Source: DASPSM01 sp963800135
Lineage (GTDB): Bacteria > Planctomycetota > Planctomycetia > Planctomycetales > Planctomycetaceae
DNA: 64,000 nucleotides
Assembly (NCBI GenBank): GCA_963800135.1
Contig: CAWCZR010000021.1
Location: forward strand, 1-64,000
Direction of reading: 5' to 3'
Part shown: positions 20,829 to 29,351 of the stretch, in pieces
Position numbering within the stretch: position 1 is the stretch's first letter
How the letters are laid out: every line of letters starts with the position of its first letter
Made by a program: the position numbers and the translations under genes
Notes under the pieces: generated by a model
The model's input: only the letters and a program-made list of their open reading frames with translations
The model's database searches: none
What the model was told of the DNA's origin: nothing

Positions 20829-22319
20829 ATGGAGCAATGGACCGAGATTCGTCGGCGAGTGTTGATCGGCGAGCTGACGAAGCGAGCGGCCTGCCGCGAG
20901 TACGAGCTGCACTGGAAGACACTCCAGAAGATTCTCGAGCACACGGAGCCGCCGGGCTACCGGCAGGCTCAGGCGCGGCGCAAGCCGAAGATCGAGAAGT
21001 ACCTGCCCATCATCCGCCAGATCCTGGAAGCCGACTGCCAGGCCCCCAAGAAGCAACGGCACACAGCCCACCGGATCTGGGAGCGATTGCGCGATGAGCA
21101 AGGCTTTGACGGCGGGTATACCACCGTCAAGGACGCGGTGCGGGCTTCGCGACAGGGACAGCGCGAAGTGTTCTTGCCACTGTCACACCCACCCGGCGAG
21201 GCCCAGGTCGACTTCGGGTTTGCCCAGGTCAAGCTGGCCGGGGAACTGACGAAGGTCGCGTTGTTCGTGATGACGCTGCCCTATTCGGACGCCCTCTTTT
21301 GTCAGGTGTTTCCCCGGGAGTGCACCGAGGTGTTCCTGGAAGGGCACAAGCGGGCCTTTGCCTTTTTTGGCGGTGTGCCGCGTCGGATCAGTTACGACAA
21401 CTCCAAGATTGCCGTGGCCCGGATCACTGGGAGCCGCGAGCGGCAGGTGACCAAAGAGTTCCTACGGCTCAAGAGTCATTATCTGTTCCAGGACCACTTC
21501 TGCCTCGTGCGGCGACCCAACGAGAAGGGGCACGTGGAACATCTCTTGGACTTCGGCCGCAAGAACTACCTGGTGCCCGTGCCCCAGGTCGAGGGATTGG
21601 CCGCACTGAACGACCAGCTTCGGCAGCGCTGCACTGAGGATCTCCAACGGCAACTCCGCGGTAAGCCGGCAGTGAAGCAAGAGCTTTTGGTCGAAGAGCA
21701 GGCCGCGATGCTCGAGTTGCCGAAGCAAAACTTCGATGCCCGGCGGCTCACTCATGCCTCGGCCGATTCGCTGTCGCTGGTGCAGTTCGAGACCAACCGC
21801 TACTCGGTGCCTGTGAAGTACGCTTATCGGCAAATCACCGTGCTGGCCACGGTCGACGAGATCAGGCTAGTTTATGAGGATCGGCTCATCGCCCGGCATC
21901 CACGCTGTTGGGGCCGGGAGCAGTCGCTCTTCGACCCGATCCATTACCTGGCGCTGTTGGAGCGGAAGCCAGGCGGCTTTGACTTCGCCCGACCGCTGGA
22001 GAAGTGGGAACTGCCCGACTGCTTCGACACGCTCCGAAGGCGCATGGAACATCACCCCGGCGGTTTGGGAATGCGGGAATTCATCCGCGTGCTGCGGTTG
22101 CTGGAACACGCTGGCTTGCCGCAGTTGACCGACGCCGTGGAATACGCCCTGGACCTGGATATCACGGATGCCGACAGCATCCGAGTGATCCTTGAGCACC
22201 GCCGTGAAGAGCCGGTGCCTCTGTTCTCGCTCGACGGCCGGCCGCACTTGAAGGGAGTGGCAGTCGAACGCACGGACGTCTCGGCCTACCAAACCCTCTT
22301 GGTGGAGGGCAGGCCATGA
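20829..22319 (+). CDS. istA: IS21-family transposase IstA
   Basis: 496 residues from ATG 20829 (GGAG 11 nt upstream; an in-frame GTG at 20817 is an alternative). N-terminal helix-turn-helix (RRVLIGELTKRAACREYELH) followed by an RNase-H-fold integrase core with acidic residues in PPGEAQVDFGFA, RRISYDNSK and NEKGHVEHLL, i.e. a DDE triad, then the Mu-transposase-like C-terminal barrel (NRYSVPVKYAYRQITV). It catalyses strand transfer of the element, assisted by IstB. The stop overlaps the istB start (ATGA). Confidence 0.95.
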   Translation: MEQWTEIRRRVLIGELTKRAACREYELHWKTLQKILEHTEPPGYRQAQARRKPKIEKYLPIIRQILEADCQAPKKQRHTAHRIWERLRDEQGFDGGYTTVKDAVRASRQGQREVFLPLSHPPGEAQVDFGFAQVKLAGELTKVALFVMTLPYSDALFCQVFPRECTEVFLEGHKRAFAFFGGVPRRISYDNSKIAVARITGSRERQVTKEFLRLKSHYLFQDHFCLVRRPNEKGHVEHLLDFGRKNYLVPVPQVEGLAALNDQLRQRCTEDLQRQLRGKPAVKQELLVEEQAAMLELPKQNFDARRLTHASADSLSLVQFETNRYSVPVKYAYRQITVLATVDEIRLVYEDRLIARHPRCWGREQSLFDPIHYLALLERKPGGFDFARPLEKWELPDCFDTLRRRMEHHPGGLGMREFIRVLRLLEHAGLPQLTDAVEYALDLDITDADSIRVILEHRREEPVPLFSLDGRPHLKGVAVERTDVSAYQTLLVEGRP

Positions 22320-23095
22320 CCAACCACGAGACCAAGAGCCTGGTGCTCTTGAAGCACCACCTCAAGCAATTGAAGTTGCCGACTATGCACGGCCAGTGCG
22401 AACCGGTGGCGCAACGCTGCTCGAGGGAGAACATCGATCATCTGGGTTTTTTGCTCCAACTGTGCGAGTTGGAGCTGATCGACCGGGAGCAGCGGGCTGC
22501 CGAGCGCCGCTTGAAAGCCGCCAAGTTCCCTGCCCAGAAGACGCTCGACCAGTTCGACTTCGCGACTCGGCCCAGCATCAACAAGCCGCTAGTTCTGGAA
22601 CTGGTCCGCGGCGATTACCTCGACAAACGTGAGAACATCCTGCTGGTGGGGAACTCCGGGACCGGCAAAACGCACTTGGCCACAGCCCTGGGGATTGCCG
22701 CCTGCGGTCAAGGAAAGCGAGTCCGCTTCTGGCGAGTAACGGAACTGATCACTACGATGCTGGAGGCGAAGGAAGAGCGTCAGCTCTTACGGCTCCGCAG
22801 TTACTTGGCCAAGCTCGACCTGTTGATCCTGGACGAACTGGGCTACGTGCCGGCCAGCAAGTCGGGTGCGGAACTGCTGTTCGACGTGATCGCCACGGCC
22901 TACGAGCGGCAGAGCCTGATCGTGACTTCAAACCTGCCGTTCGAGAATTGGACCGAAGTTCTGGGGAGCGAGCGGCTGACCGGCGCCGCTCTGGATCGTT
23001 TAACGCATCGTTGCCACATCCTGGAAACCCGCGGCGAGAGCTATCGGTTGCAGGACGCCAAGAGACGCCGACGGCCCGTTGGGGCAACGACCTAA
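22316..23095 (+). CDS. istB: IS21-family ATPase IstB
   Basis: 259 residues. AAA+ ATPase of the DnaA/DnaC group that selects target DNA and activates IstA. Walker A GNSGTGKTH, Walker B LLILDELGY, sensor 1 region LIVTSNLPFENW. Its N-terminal segment (LKQLKLPTMHGQCEPVAQ) is the usual IstB adaptor. Translationally coupled to istA by a 4-bp overlap. Confidence 0.95.
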   Translation: MTNHETKSLVLLKHHLKQLKLPTMHGQCEPVAQRCSRENIDHLGFLLQLCELELIDREQRAAERRLKAAKFPAQKTLDQFDFATRPSINKPLVLELVRGDYLDKRENILLVGNSGTGKTHLATALGIAACGQGKRVRFWRVTELITTMLEAKEERQLLRLRSYLAKLDLLILDELGYVPASKSGAELLFDVIATAYERQSLIVTSNLPFENWTEVLGSERLTGAALDRLTHRCHILETRGESYRLQDAKRRRRPVGATT

Positions 23096-23208
23096 CCCGT
23101 ACCAACTCCGCCGGAGCAACGCCGGCCGGATGCGAACTGAAGGAACCCGTTGACCTAGTGCTGCACAATTCGGCCGCCCCGCGCTACACAATTCATCCGC
23201 CGTTTAGA

Positions 23209-23682
23209 AACGAAGGGTGCCTTTTGAGTGATCTGGACGAAAAATCCGTGCGGCAGAACAGAAGAAGGCACAACGTGAATCAGCCACTCCCGCTCCCACA
23301 GCCAAAGAACGAATTCCCGTTGGACAAGAGGGCTTCGAGCCATCGCTGATTTGAACGCAATCAGCTCAGGCATCCATGCGGTTCTGCTCCGAGCACAGCG
23401 ACGCGGGAAGTCCTCCCACGCTTCGAATGGACAACACTCAAAGTCCTGTCGCAACTTGTCGAGCATATTTCACTCACTTACCAACAACTCCTTGCGCAAA
23501 CGGAAATTTGCCCTCCAGCAAGCGTCCAATTCGCAGCCCTCGATCGTCGCCGACCGATTGCAATGCAACCGCAATGTCACTGGTACAACGTTACCAAATC
23601 GTTACCAGACCAGATTCACGCCCTCACGACTCGGTAAACGACAGTAGCCGCAAGTTATTATCTTGCGGCTACTTCCATTGAG
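23209..23682. other. No gene seen; hairpin behind the tRNA-Asp-like gene
   Basis: 474 bp between IS21 and the tRNA-like gene. A perfect 12-bp hairpin (AGTAGCCGCAAG at 23643-23654, complement at 23662-23673) lies just downstream of the minus-strand tRNA and may be its terminator, although no T-run follows. No open frame here resembles a protein. Confidence 0.5.
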
Positions 23683-23757
23683 CGAGGCCGACGGGATTCG
23701 AACCCGCAACCCCCGGATCGACAGTCCAGTGCGCTAGCCAATTGCGCTGCCGGCCAA
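23683..23757 (-). tRNA. tRNA-Asp(GTC)-like, with degenerate acceptor/position 8-9 region
   Basis: Clear cloverleaf parts on the minus strand: D arm GCGC-AATTGGCTA-GCGC, anticodon arm CTGGA-CTGTCGA-TCCGG with anticodon GTC, T arm GCGGG-TTCGAAT-CCCGT. The acceptor pairs only five of seven positions (GGCCG/CGGCC; the outer two, TT against TC, do not pair), and the segment between acceptor and D stem has an extra base and lacks the conserved T8. It is either a decayed tRNA carried by the integrative element, one hit by an indel, or an older attachment-site remnant. Confidence 0.6.
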
Positions 23758-24021
23758 TTGATTCCGCATACGACAAAGTTGAGTTGGTTTCCTCGACCGA
23801 GTGCAAGTCTCACCCGAGCCATTCGCAAAGGCAACAGATTCCTCCAGGTCGAGCGTTCCGCTGGGCGGTGAACCGACGTGCGGGATGCACGCTGGCCCTC
23901 CCCCAGAGCATCGACACGGCTTGTTTTGGCGGACCGCATCCAAAGGGCCCCGTGGAATGGCGGAAGGCCGCACGGCAGGCATCGAAAACGCGTCGATTCG
24001 ACGCCCTCTAATCCGCGGGGA
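23758..24021. other. Short gap, no gene seen
   Basis: 264 bp between the tRNA-Asp-like gene and the integrase stop. Nothing recognised. Confidence 0.4.
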
Positions 24022-25333
24022 CTAGCCGAACACCTTCTTGATCGCCTCGTATTTCGTCGAGGGATAGAGGTGTCGGTAACGCCTCGAAATCTCCTCGGAC
24101 ATGTGGCCGGCGAATTCCTCGATGAATCTTTGGTCGATCCCCATCGTGGCGCACGCGCTGATGAAACCATGACGGAAGAAATGCCATCCCCGGACTTCCG
24201 ACCAATCGGTGTCGGAAAGGGCTCGCTTGAGGTGATTGTGAGCCTCGCTCGGCGTCAGCGGCTCTATGGGCTGCGTCGCTCCTTGCGGTGACAGTGGCCG
24301 CTCTACCTGCAGACGTCGTCGCTCGACCGTTGCTCTGATGCCCGGTGGTCGGGCTTCGCTTCTTGCTCCTCGTCACGACGGCGGTCTGGCAGAAGAGATG
24401 CGGTCCGCCTGGATGATCCTTCAACCATGCGCGAAGAATTTTCTCAAGGACGGGAGAAACGGGAACGCGGCGCGTCGTTGTCTTACCCTTCACGCGTTTC
24501 TTCTCGTGGATCGTCACGACCTTCTCTCGAAGGTCAAGGTCGGAAAGTTTCGTCCGAATGATCTCGGAACGCCTGGCTCCCGTGTAGGCTGCGAATCCGA
24601 CCATCGGGTAAAGGAACGGCTGCGTCTCCTTGCCCTTGATCAGCTTGAGGATCGCCTTCGTTTCCTCGGTCGTGGGGTACATGGCGTCCCAAAGATCGGC
24701 CTCCTCCGCCTTGGTCAGCCCCGCCTTGATCTTCCGTTCAATCTCCGCTTTCGTCATGAAGGGCGGTTTTTCGGTCGTTCGGGGATACCGCAGGCCCGCG
24801 TAGGGGAAAGGCTCTTTGACGATCTTCGCCCGCTTCGCCCAATTCCATGCAGTGCGGAGCGTCACGATTTCCTTCTTGATCGTCGCCGCGGAGACCTTGC
24901 GGCCATTCATGCCAGCGTCTTTGGTGCGGCCGTCGACATACTCTTGGAGCTTCAACAGGCTGAGGTCGTTGATGGGGAAATTCTCGCCCCACTCTTCGAC
25001 GAAATAGCCGAAATGCAGCTCGATCCCGTCGAGGGTCGTCTTCTCAAGAGACGCCTTGTGCGTGTCGACGTACTTGTCCCGGAACTCGCCGAGCGTGTGA
25101 GCATCGGAATCGGAGCCGCGGGCTTGCCATCGAACTGCACGAAGTCGACGACAGAAATGCCAGAAGGGATTTCGACGAGGCGATTGTTTCAAGCGATACA
25201 GCAGGAGGTCGACCTTGCGACCCGTCGCATCGGCGATGTCATCGGGAACCGGCCCGACCGTGAAGGTGTGGCGTTTGCCCAAGTATCGAAACGTGCAATA
25301 CCAGCTATCGCCCTTGCGCTGAAGTCCCGCCAT
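24022..25333 (-). pseudogene. int: Site-specific tyrosine integrase of the tRNA-Leu element, frame-broken
   Basis: About 437 residues when repaired. N-terminal arm domain MAGLQRKGDSWYCTFRYLGKRHTFTVGP; core-binding SAM-like domain HTLGEFRDKYVDTHKASLEK...; catalytic domain with TGARRSEIIRTKLSDL (Arg), then, in another frame after a slip near 24280, WHFFRHGFISACATMGI (HxxR), IEEFAGHMSEEISRRYRHLYP (His, Tyr) and the natural end YEAIKKVFG with stop at 24022. A compensated pair of slips near 25180 and 25100 disturbs residues about 52-80 (restored reading VEIPSGISVVDFVQFDGK). Lying 130 bp from tRNA-Leu, it is the enzyme expected to have formed the 54-bp repeats. Confidence 0.85.
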
Positions 25334-25463
25334 CGCTGGCTCCTGAAAGCCAACGCCACCCCAATATCAGGCCATGGTTGACAGAAGAATGACAGAAAAT
25401 TCTGCTCGGTAATCCGTCTGTCATCATTCTATTGAAATCTCTCGGAAACCACTTGTTTTTCAG

Positions 25464-25549
25464 TGCCGGAGGAGGGACTCGAACCCACACACCCTGTTAC
25501 GGATACTGGATTTTGAATCCAGCGCGTCTGCCAATTCCGCCACTCCGGC
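25464..25549 (-). tRNA. tRNA-Leu(CAA)
   Basis: 86 nt without encoded CCA. Acceptor GCCGGAG/CTCCGGC, discriminator A; anticodon arm CTGGA-TTCAAAA-TCCAG gives anticodon CAA; long variable arm typical of leucine tRNAs; T loop TTCGAGT. It is the integration site of the neighbouring element: its 3' 54 nt (25464-25517) are repeated at 18654. The functional 3' half here would have been supplied by the element. Confidence 0.96.
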
Positions 25550-25837
25550 CTGATCGTCGCCCCTGCGGGCGATTCAACGTTGCGAAACTACAGCCCCTCG
25601 CCCGCCGGCGTCAACTGACTTAGCCCAATTGCTGATTGGCTGATTGCCTGTCCCACTCGGTCGCCAACTGCCTTCCGAAAACTTCTTCCGTGCTCCACAA
25701 CGACTCGTCGAGCATCACTCTGCTTAGACTGACTGCAACACGGACCAGACCTCCGATCGTGGTGGCCTTCCCCGGGACTTTCCGCTAACGTCGAGCGCAC
25801 AGAGACTCCGGATCGAATCCTGGCCGTGTGCGCACCG

Positions 25838-26647
25838 ATGGACCCGCTCGCCCGACTTCACGACCGCCTCGCGCCGCTCAAGGCGGCCCTGCTCGACCAT
25901 CCCGTCTACTCGGCGATCGACTCTCTGACCGCCTTGCATGTCTTCATGGAGCACCACGTCTTCGCCGTGTGGGACTTCATGTCGCTGCTCAAATCGTTGC
26001 AATGTCGGCTCTCGTGCGTCGACGTTCCCTGGCTCCCCGGCGACAACCGGTTGGGCTGTCGCTTCATCAACGAAATCGTGCTGGCCGAAGAAAGCGATGA
26101 GGATGGACAAGGCGCGTTCTGCAGCCACTTCGAGCTCTATCGCCGCGCAATGAAGCAGTCTGGAGCCAGCACGCTTGGCATCGACGGTTTCCTGGCGGCG
26201 CTCCGCCAGGGCCAGTCGCTGGCCGACGCACTCGCAGCCGCGCAGGTCGCTCAGGCGGCTCGGTCGTTCGTGCAGACAACGTTCGCGATCATCGACGCAG
26301 GCAACCTCTGCGCCATCGCCTCGGCCTTCACGTTCGGCCGCGAGGATCTGCTCCCGGCCCTCTTTCAACGCATCGTCGACGAGCTGAACCTCGAAACCGG
26401 CGGCGGCCTCGAATTGTTCCGCTACTATCTCAACCGGCACATCGGCTTGGACGGCGACGAACACGGTCCGATGGCCGGCCGGCTCATGCAATCGCTGTGC
26501 GGCAGCGACGAATCCCTCTGGGCGATTGCTGAACAAACGGCGACCAAGTCGCTGGAGGCGCGGCGCGAACTCTGGGACGGGATTTACGGGGCGACGCTTA
26601 GCCGAAAAGCGTCGGATCACATTGCTTCGAGTCAAACCAGTCGGTGA
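25838..26647 (+). CDS. DUF3050 family protein
   Basis: 269 residues from ATG 25838 (an in-frame GTG at 25826 is possible). All-helical, haem-oxygenase-like family of unknown function. Recognisable blocks: LHVFMEHHVFAVWDFMSLLKSLQ with the conserved His pair, FINEIVLAEESDED, SHFELYRRAM and ELFRYYLNRHIGLDGDEHG. The His residues and the EHG motif are placed as in metal- or cofactor-binding relatives; no activity is known. It stands alone about 290 bp from the tRNA, at the first backbone position to the right of the integration site. Confidence 0.85.
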   Translation: MDPLARLHDRLAPLKAALLDHPVYSAIDSLTALHVFMEHHVFAVWDFMSLLKSLQCRLSCVDVPWLPGDNRLGCRFINEIVLAEESDEDGQGAFCSHFELYRRAMKQSGASTLGIDGFLAALRQGQSLADALAAAQVAQAARSFVQTTFAIIDAGNLCAIASAFTFGREDLLPALFQRIVDELNLETGGGLELFRYYLNRHIGLDGDEHGPMAGRLMQSLCGSDESLWAIAEQTATKSLEARRELWDGIYGATLSRKASDHIASSQTSR

Positions 26648-27154
26648 CTCGGATTGCCGAACTGCCCGCGTGTCCAAAGTGCTGCCTGAATTTCCTCCAA
26701 ATGCTGTCTGAATTCGCCCTCCGAGAGGCCTCGGACAGCGGCATTCGGCTTGACCTCGTCGCGGGCCCTATCTTAAAACTCCGCAAGCCGCGACTCCCGA
26801 AAGCAACGGATTGCCTAGCCACGATGAGCGATTCGCCGACCCTGACGGTTGGTGCGCTTTCAACCGCCAGCTGGCTGCCTGACGAGTTGTCGGACCGGTT
26901 GACCGGTTGCGCTGCGCTTTCTGAGTGCGCGGCGGTCGGGTTCCTCGCGCGCCCTCCTCACAATCGCCCCTCGAAGCCGAATCTTGCCTCCGGGCACGAC
27001 GCTGAGATTTCATCAGGCCTGCATTTTCGCCAGCACTGAGTTCATCTGGGCCATGACGGACGCGGTTCAACCGAGCCGCGGCCAAACAATTGCCTAATCG
27101 CCTGCGAGCACTTCTCACGGGGCGGCGGGCAGCCTGCCGTCCTGCGGATCGACC
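26648..27154. other. Intergenic, no gene seen
   Basis: 507 bp. Open frames here on either strand have no recognisable protein pattern. The promoter of the following operon is expected here but none was assigned. Confidence 0.4.
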
Positions 27155-28525
27155 ATGATGCGCCTTGATGCCCCCAAATTTCTGTTCCGGGCCGCGGTTT
27201 GCCTGGCGTTTTTTGCCTACGGGGTGGCGACGGCCTATTTCCGCGTCTTTCCTTTCTCCGTCCTGCACAACGCCCACGAGGCGGTGCTGGCAATCGCCCG
27301 TACCAACGACGACGCCGAGTTCCACGAGCCGCCGGACTTAAAGGACGTCGCCGAGCCCACGACGCACCGCTATTCGCCCGACTCTGGAGCAGAGTTACTG
27401 CTGGTCTCGGGCGGCGAGAATTATCTGAAGGACCAGAGTGCGGGGCACGGCTGTCTGGCCTGGATCATGGATCGCCAGGGACGGGTCAAGCACGTCTGGC
27501 AGTATGACCCCGGACTCTGGTCGCAGCTCGATGGCGTCGCGGTCACTCCGGGAAGAGCGGCAAGAATCTATCCGGTCGGCTTGCACCTCTATCCCGACGG
27601 CGGGCTGCTGGTGACCTTTCAGGGCTGGTACACGTTTCCCGTCGGCATCGGACTCGCCCGGTTCGACAAAGACTCGAAGCTGATCTGGAAGAAAGAACTC
27701 CACACTCATCATTGGTTCACCGTCGCCGATGACGGCAGAATCTACGCGCTCAAGTCCCGCGTCATCGACTCGCCGCGACCGGTTGGAGAGACGCGGTTTT
27801 CCCTGTCCTCTGGAGCGGCCAAGATTCTTGACGACGCCGTCGTGATCCTCGACGCGGACGGCAACGTGCTCGAAGAGATTCCCCTGCTCGACGCGTTGGT
27901 GCAGTCCGGCTGGCAGGGGCTGCTGGCGGCTCGGGCCGGGTCTGATTGGGACAGCCAAGAGACGTGCGTGATTATGGATCAGGATCCGACGCACCTGAAC
28001 GGCATTCAACTCGTCGATGCCGCGCTCGCCGCCCGCCACCCGTCGCTGCGGGCCGGCGATCTCTTGCTGTCGATGCGGAGCCTCAACGCGGTCGGCATCC
28101 TCGATCCCCACACGCGGCGGTTCAAATGGATGTCGGCGGGGACGACGGTGATGCAGCACAGTCCGCTGTTTCACGACGACGGCGTGCTCGTCTTTGACAA
28201 CCGCGGCGGCTCGATCACGACGGGAGGTTCGCGCCTCGTCCAGATCGACCTGGAGACGCGCGGTTCCCAAGTGCTTTTTCCCGGTCCGGCGACGTCATTG
28301 CCCGGGAAATTTTATTCGGGAGTGGCCGGTCACCTCGATTTGAGCGGCGATGGGCGCGTGCTGGTGACGCTGTCGAAGGCGCAAAAAGTCTGGGAAATCA
28401 ACCTGAAGACTGGGGCCGTGCTGTGGGAGTACGTCTGCGTCGATCCCGAACACCGCCGTCGCCGCGAATTGCTCACCGCGGAGTACGTGCGGCACGTCGG
28501 TTTTCCGATGAATAAAAGCCAATAA
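27155..28525 (+). CDS. Membrane-anchored arylsulfotransferase-like (ASST) protein
   Basis: 456 residues. N-terminal membrane anchor (FLFRAAVCLAFFAYGVATAYF), then a beta-propeller of the Arylsulfotran_2 type: HGCLAWIMDRQGRVKHVW, PVGLHLYPDGGLLVTF, DPTHLNGIQLVD (equivalent to the ASST H-N motif), DLLLSMRSLNAVGILDP, HSPLFHDDGVLVFDNRG. True ASST enzymes transfer sulfate from phenolic sulfate esters in the periplasm; whether this homologue keeps activity is unknown. First gene of a four-gene rightward run ending in a PAPS-type sulfotransferase, which supports a role in sulfated surface molecules (inference). Confidence 0.8.
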   Translation: MMRLDAPKFLFRAAVCLAFFAYGVATAYFRVFPFSVLHNAHEAVLAIARTNDDAEFHEPPDLKDVAEPTTHRYSPDSGAELLLVSGGENYLKDQSAGHGCLAWIMDRQGRVKHVWQYDPGLWSQLDGVAVTPGRAARIYPVGLHLYPDGGLLVTFQGWYTFPVGIGLARFDKDSKLIWKKELHTHHWFTVADDGRIYALKSRVIDSPRPVGETRFSLSSGAAKILDDAVVILDADGNVLEEIPLLDALVQSGWQGLLAARAGSDWDSQETCVIMDQDPTHLNGIQLVDAALAARHPSLRAGDLLLSMRSLNAVGILDPHTRRFKWMSAGTTVMQHSPLFHDDGVLVFDNRGGSITTGGSRLVQIDLETRGSQVLFPGPATSLPGKFYSGVAGHLDLSGDGRVLVTLSKAQKVWEINLKTGAVLWEYVCVDPEHRRRRELLTAEYVRHVGFPMNKSQ

Positions 28526-28569
28526 GTTCGCCAAGATGGTTTGAAGAGTCGGGCCTGAAGGAACATGTC

Positions 28570-28878
28570 GTGACACGGAAGTCATTTTTGCCCGCGATGG
28601 CGGTGCTGGCGGTCGCAATCTGCCTGGTCGGATTGCCCCTCTCCGCGGCACAGGCGGCCGCGACCGGGCCCGCTCTGGTGGCCTACATCGGCCCCGGTGC
28701 GGGACTGGGATTCCTCGGAAGCTTGCTCGCTGTCCTGATGGTTGTCTTCCTGGGGCTGGTGGGACTGATTCTTTATCCGGTGAAGCTGGCGATCCGCTGG
28801 CTGCGACGGACGCGCGCGACGAGCGGTTCGGCGACCGCGTTCGGATCTCCTTCGGTGCTTCGCTCCGGGCGAGCTTGA
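28570..28878 (+). CDS. Small membrane protein
   Basis: 102 residues from GTG 28570, with AAGGA upstream. Signal-like helix (MAVLAVAICLVGLPLSAAQAA) then AYIGPGAGLGFLGSLLAVLMVVFLGLVGLILYPVK, one long hydrophobic segment with a glycine-rich entry, and a basic tail. Similar short proteins occur beside phosphatase/sulfatase-type genes in planctomycetes, as I recall; function unknown. Its stop lies 8 bp before the next ATG. Confidence 0.7.
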   Translation: MTRKSFLPAMAVLAVAICLVGLPLSAAQAAATGPALVAYIGPGAGLGFLGSLLAVLMVVFLGLVGLILYPVKLAIRWLRRTRATSGSATAFGSPSVLRSGRA

Positions 28879-28886
28879 GGTCACCC

Positions 28887-29351
28887 ATGAACCCCGGAAA
28901 TCTGGCTGCGATCGTGGGAGGCCTGGCGGCAGGCTTCTTCGCCGGAGTGCTCTTCCAGTGGGTCGCCTCGCGGATGCCGCGAGTTGACTTCTGGCAAACT
29001 GCGGCCACACTCGCGCGCTCGCTCATTGCGATCCGAGAAGAGGACGACTTTTTCGCCCGATATGGCGATCTGCTCAAACTGCTCGTGCGCTACCTGGGCC
29101 GCCAGGCGCTGGTCATCGCCTTGCCCGTGGTCGTCGTGACCGCGTTTGCCCTCTTGGTTCTGCCCGCAGCAGAGGCGCGAGCCTGGCCCGGCGCCGGGCG
29201 TTTGCAGTGCCCGGTGGCGCGAGCGCCAGTTGTCGCGACTGCCGGGCTGTGGAGTTGGACGGCCCAGCACCAGAGCGTCGAGGTCGCTTCCCTGGTGTGC
29301 GTCTGTGTGGGCTCGGGCATCGGCATGTCATTGTCGCGGAAGCGGTCGTGA
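28887..29351 (+). CDS. Small membrane protein, possibly frame-shifted in its second half
   Basis: 154 residues. The N-terminus has a membrane helix (LAAIVGGLAAGFFAGVLFQWV); a middle part DDFFARYGDLLKLLVRYLGRQALVIALPVVVVTAFALLVLP gives a second. From about residue 95 the sequence becomes Arg/Ala/Trp-rich and less protein-like, so a frame slip is possible. It ends in a GTGA overlap with the sulfotransferase start, indicating translational coupling. Confidence 0.6.
   Translation: MNPGNLAAIVGGLAAGFFAGVLFQWVASRMPRVDFWQTAATLARSLIAIREEDDFFARYGDLLKLLVRYLGRQALVIALPVVVVTAFALLVLPAAEARAWPGAGRLQCPVARAPVVATAGLWSWTAQHQSVEVASLVCVCVGSGIGMSLSRKRS

Larger units (their letters stand above)
20679..23208 (+). mobile_element. 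Intact IS21-family insertion sequence
   Basis: About 2.53 kb. Terminal inverted repeats of about 30 bp: left from 20679 (CTAAACGGCGGACGAATTGT...), right ending at 23208, whose complement reads CTAAACGGCGGATGAATTGT.... Additional internal copies of the GGCGG...TTGTGCAGC motif at both ends (near 20722-20743 and 23159-23176) are typical of IS21 multiple end repeats. istA and istB overlap by 4 bp and are both intact, so the element may be active. No clear target duplication was found. Confidence 0.9.
18654..25517. mobile_element. Integrative element in tRNA-Leu(CAA)
   Basis: About 6.8 kb between the two 54-bp tRNA-Leu repeats. The integrase gene lies next to the intact tRNA, as usual for such elements. 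Contents: an AlbA_2/GHKL-ATPase gene, an intact IS21-family element, a tRNA-Asp-like gene and the integrase. Without the IS21 insertion the element would be only about 4.3 kb with one obvious cargo gene. No replication, conjugation or phage structural gene is seen. Confidence 0.7.

Noticed and set aside
23351..23647. 98-codon plus-strand frame between IS21 and the tRNA-Asp-like gene
   Set aside because: No start signal or family resemblance; rich in Ser/Gln/Arg as expected from noncoding DNA here.
26648..27154. A 131-codon plus-strand frame starting at 26644
   Set aside because: No ribosome-binding site, no recognisable motif, composition not protein-like.
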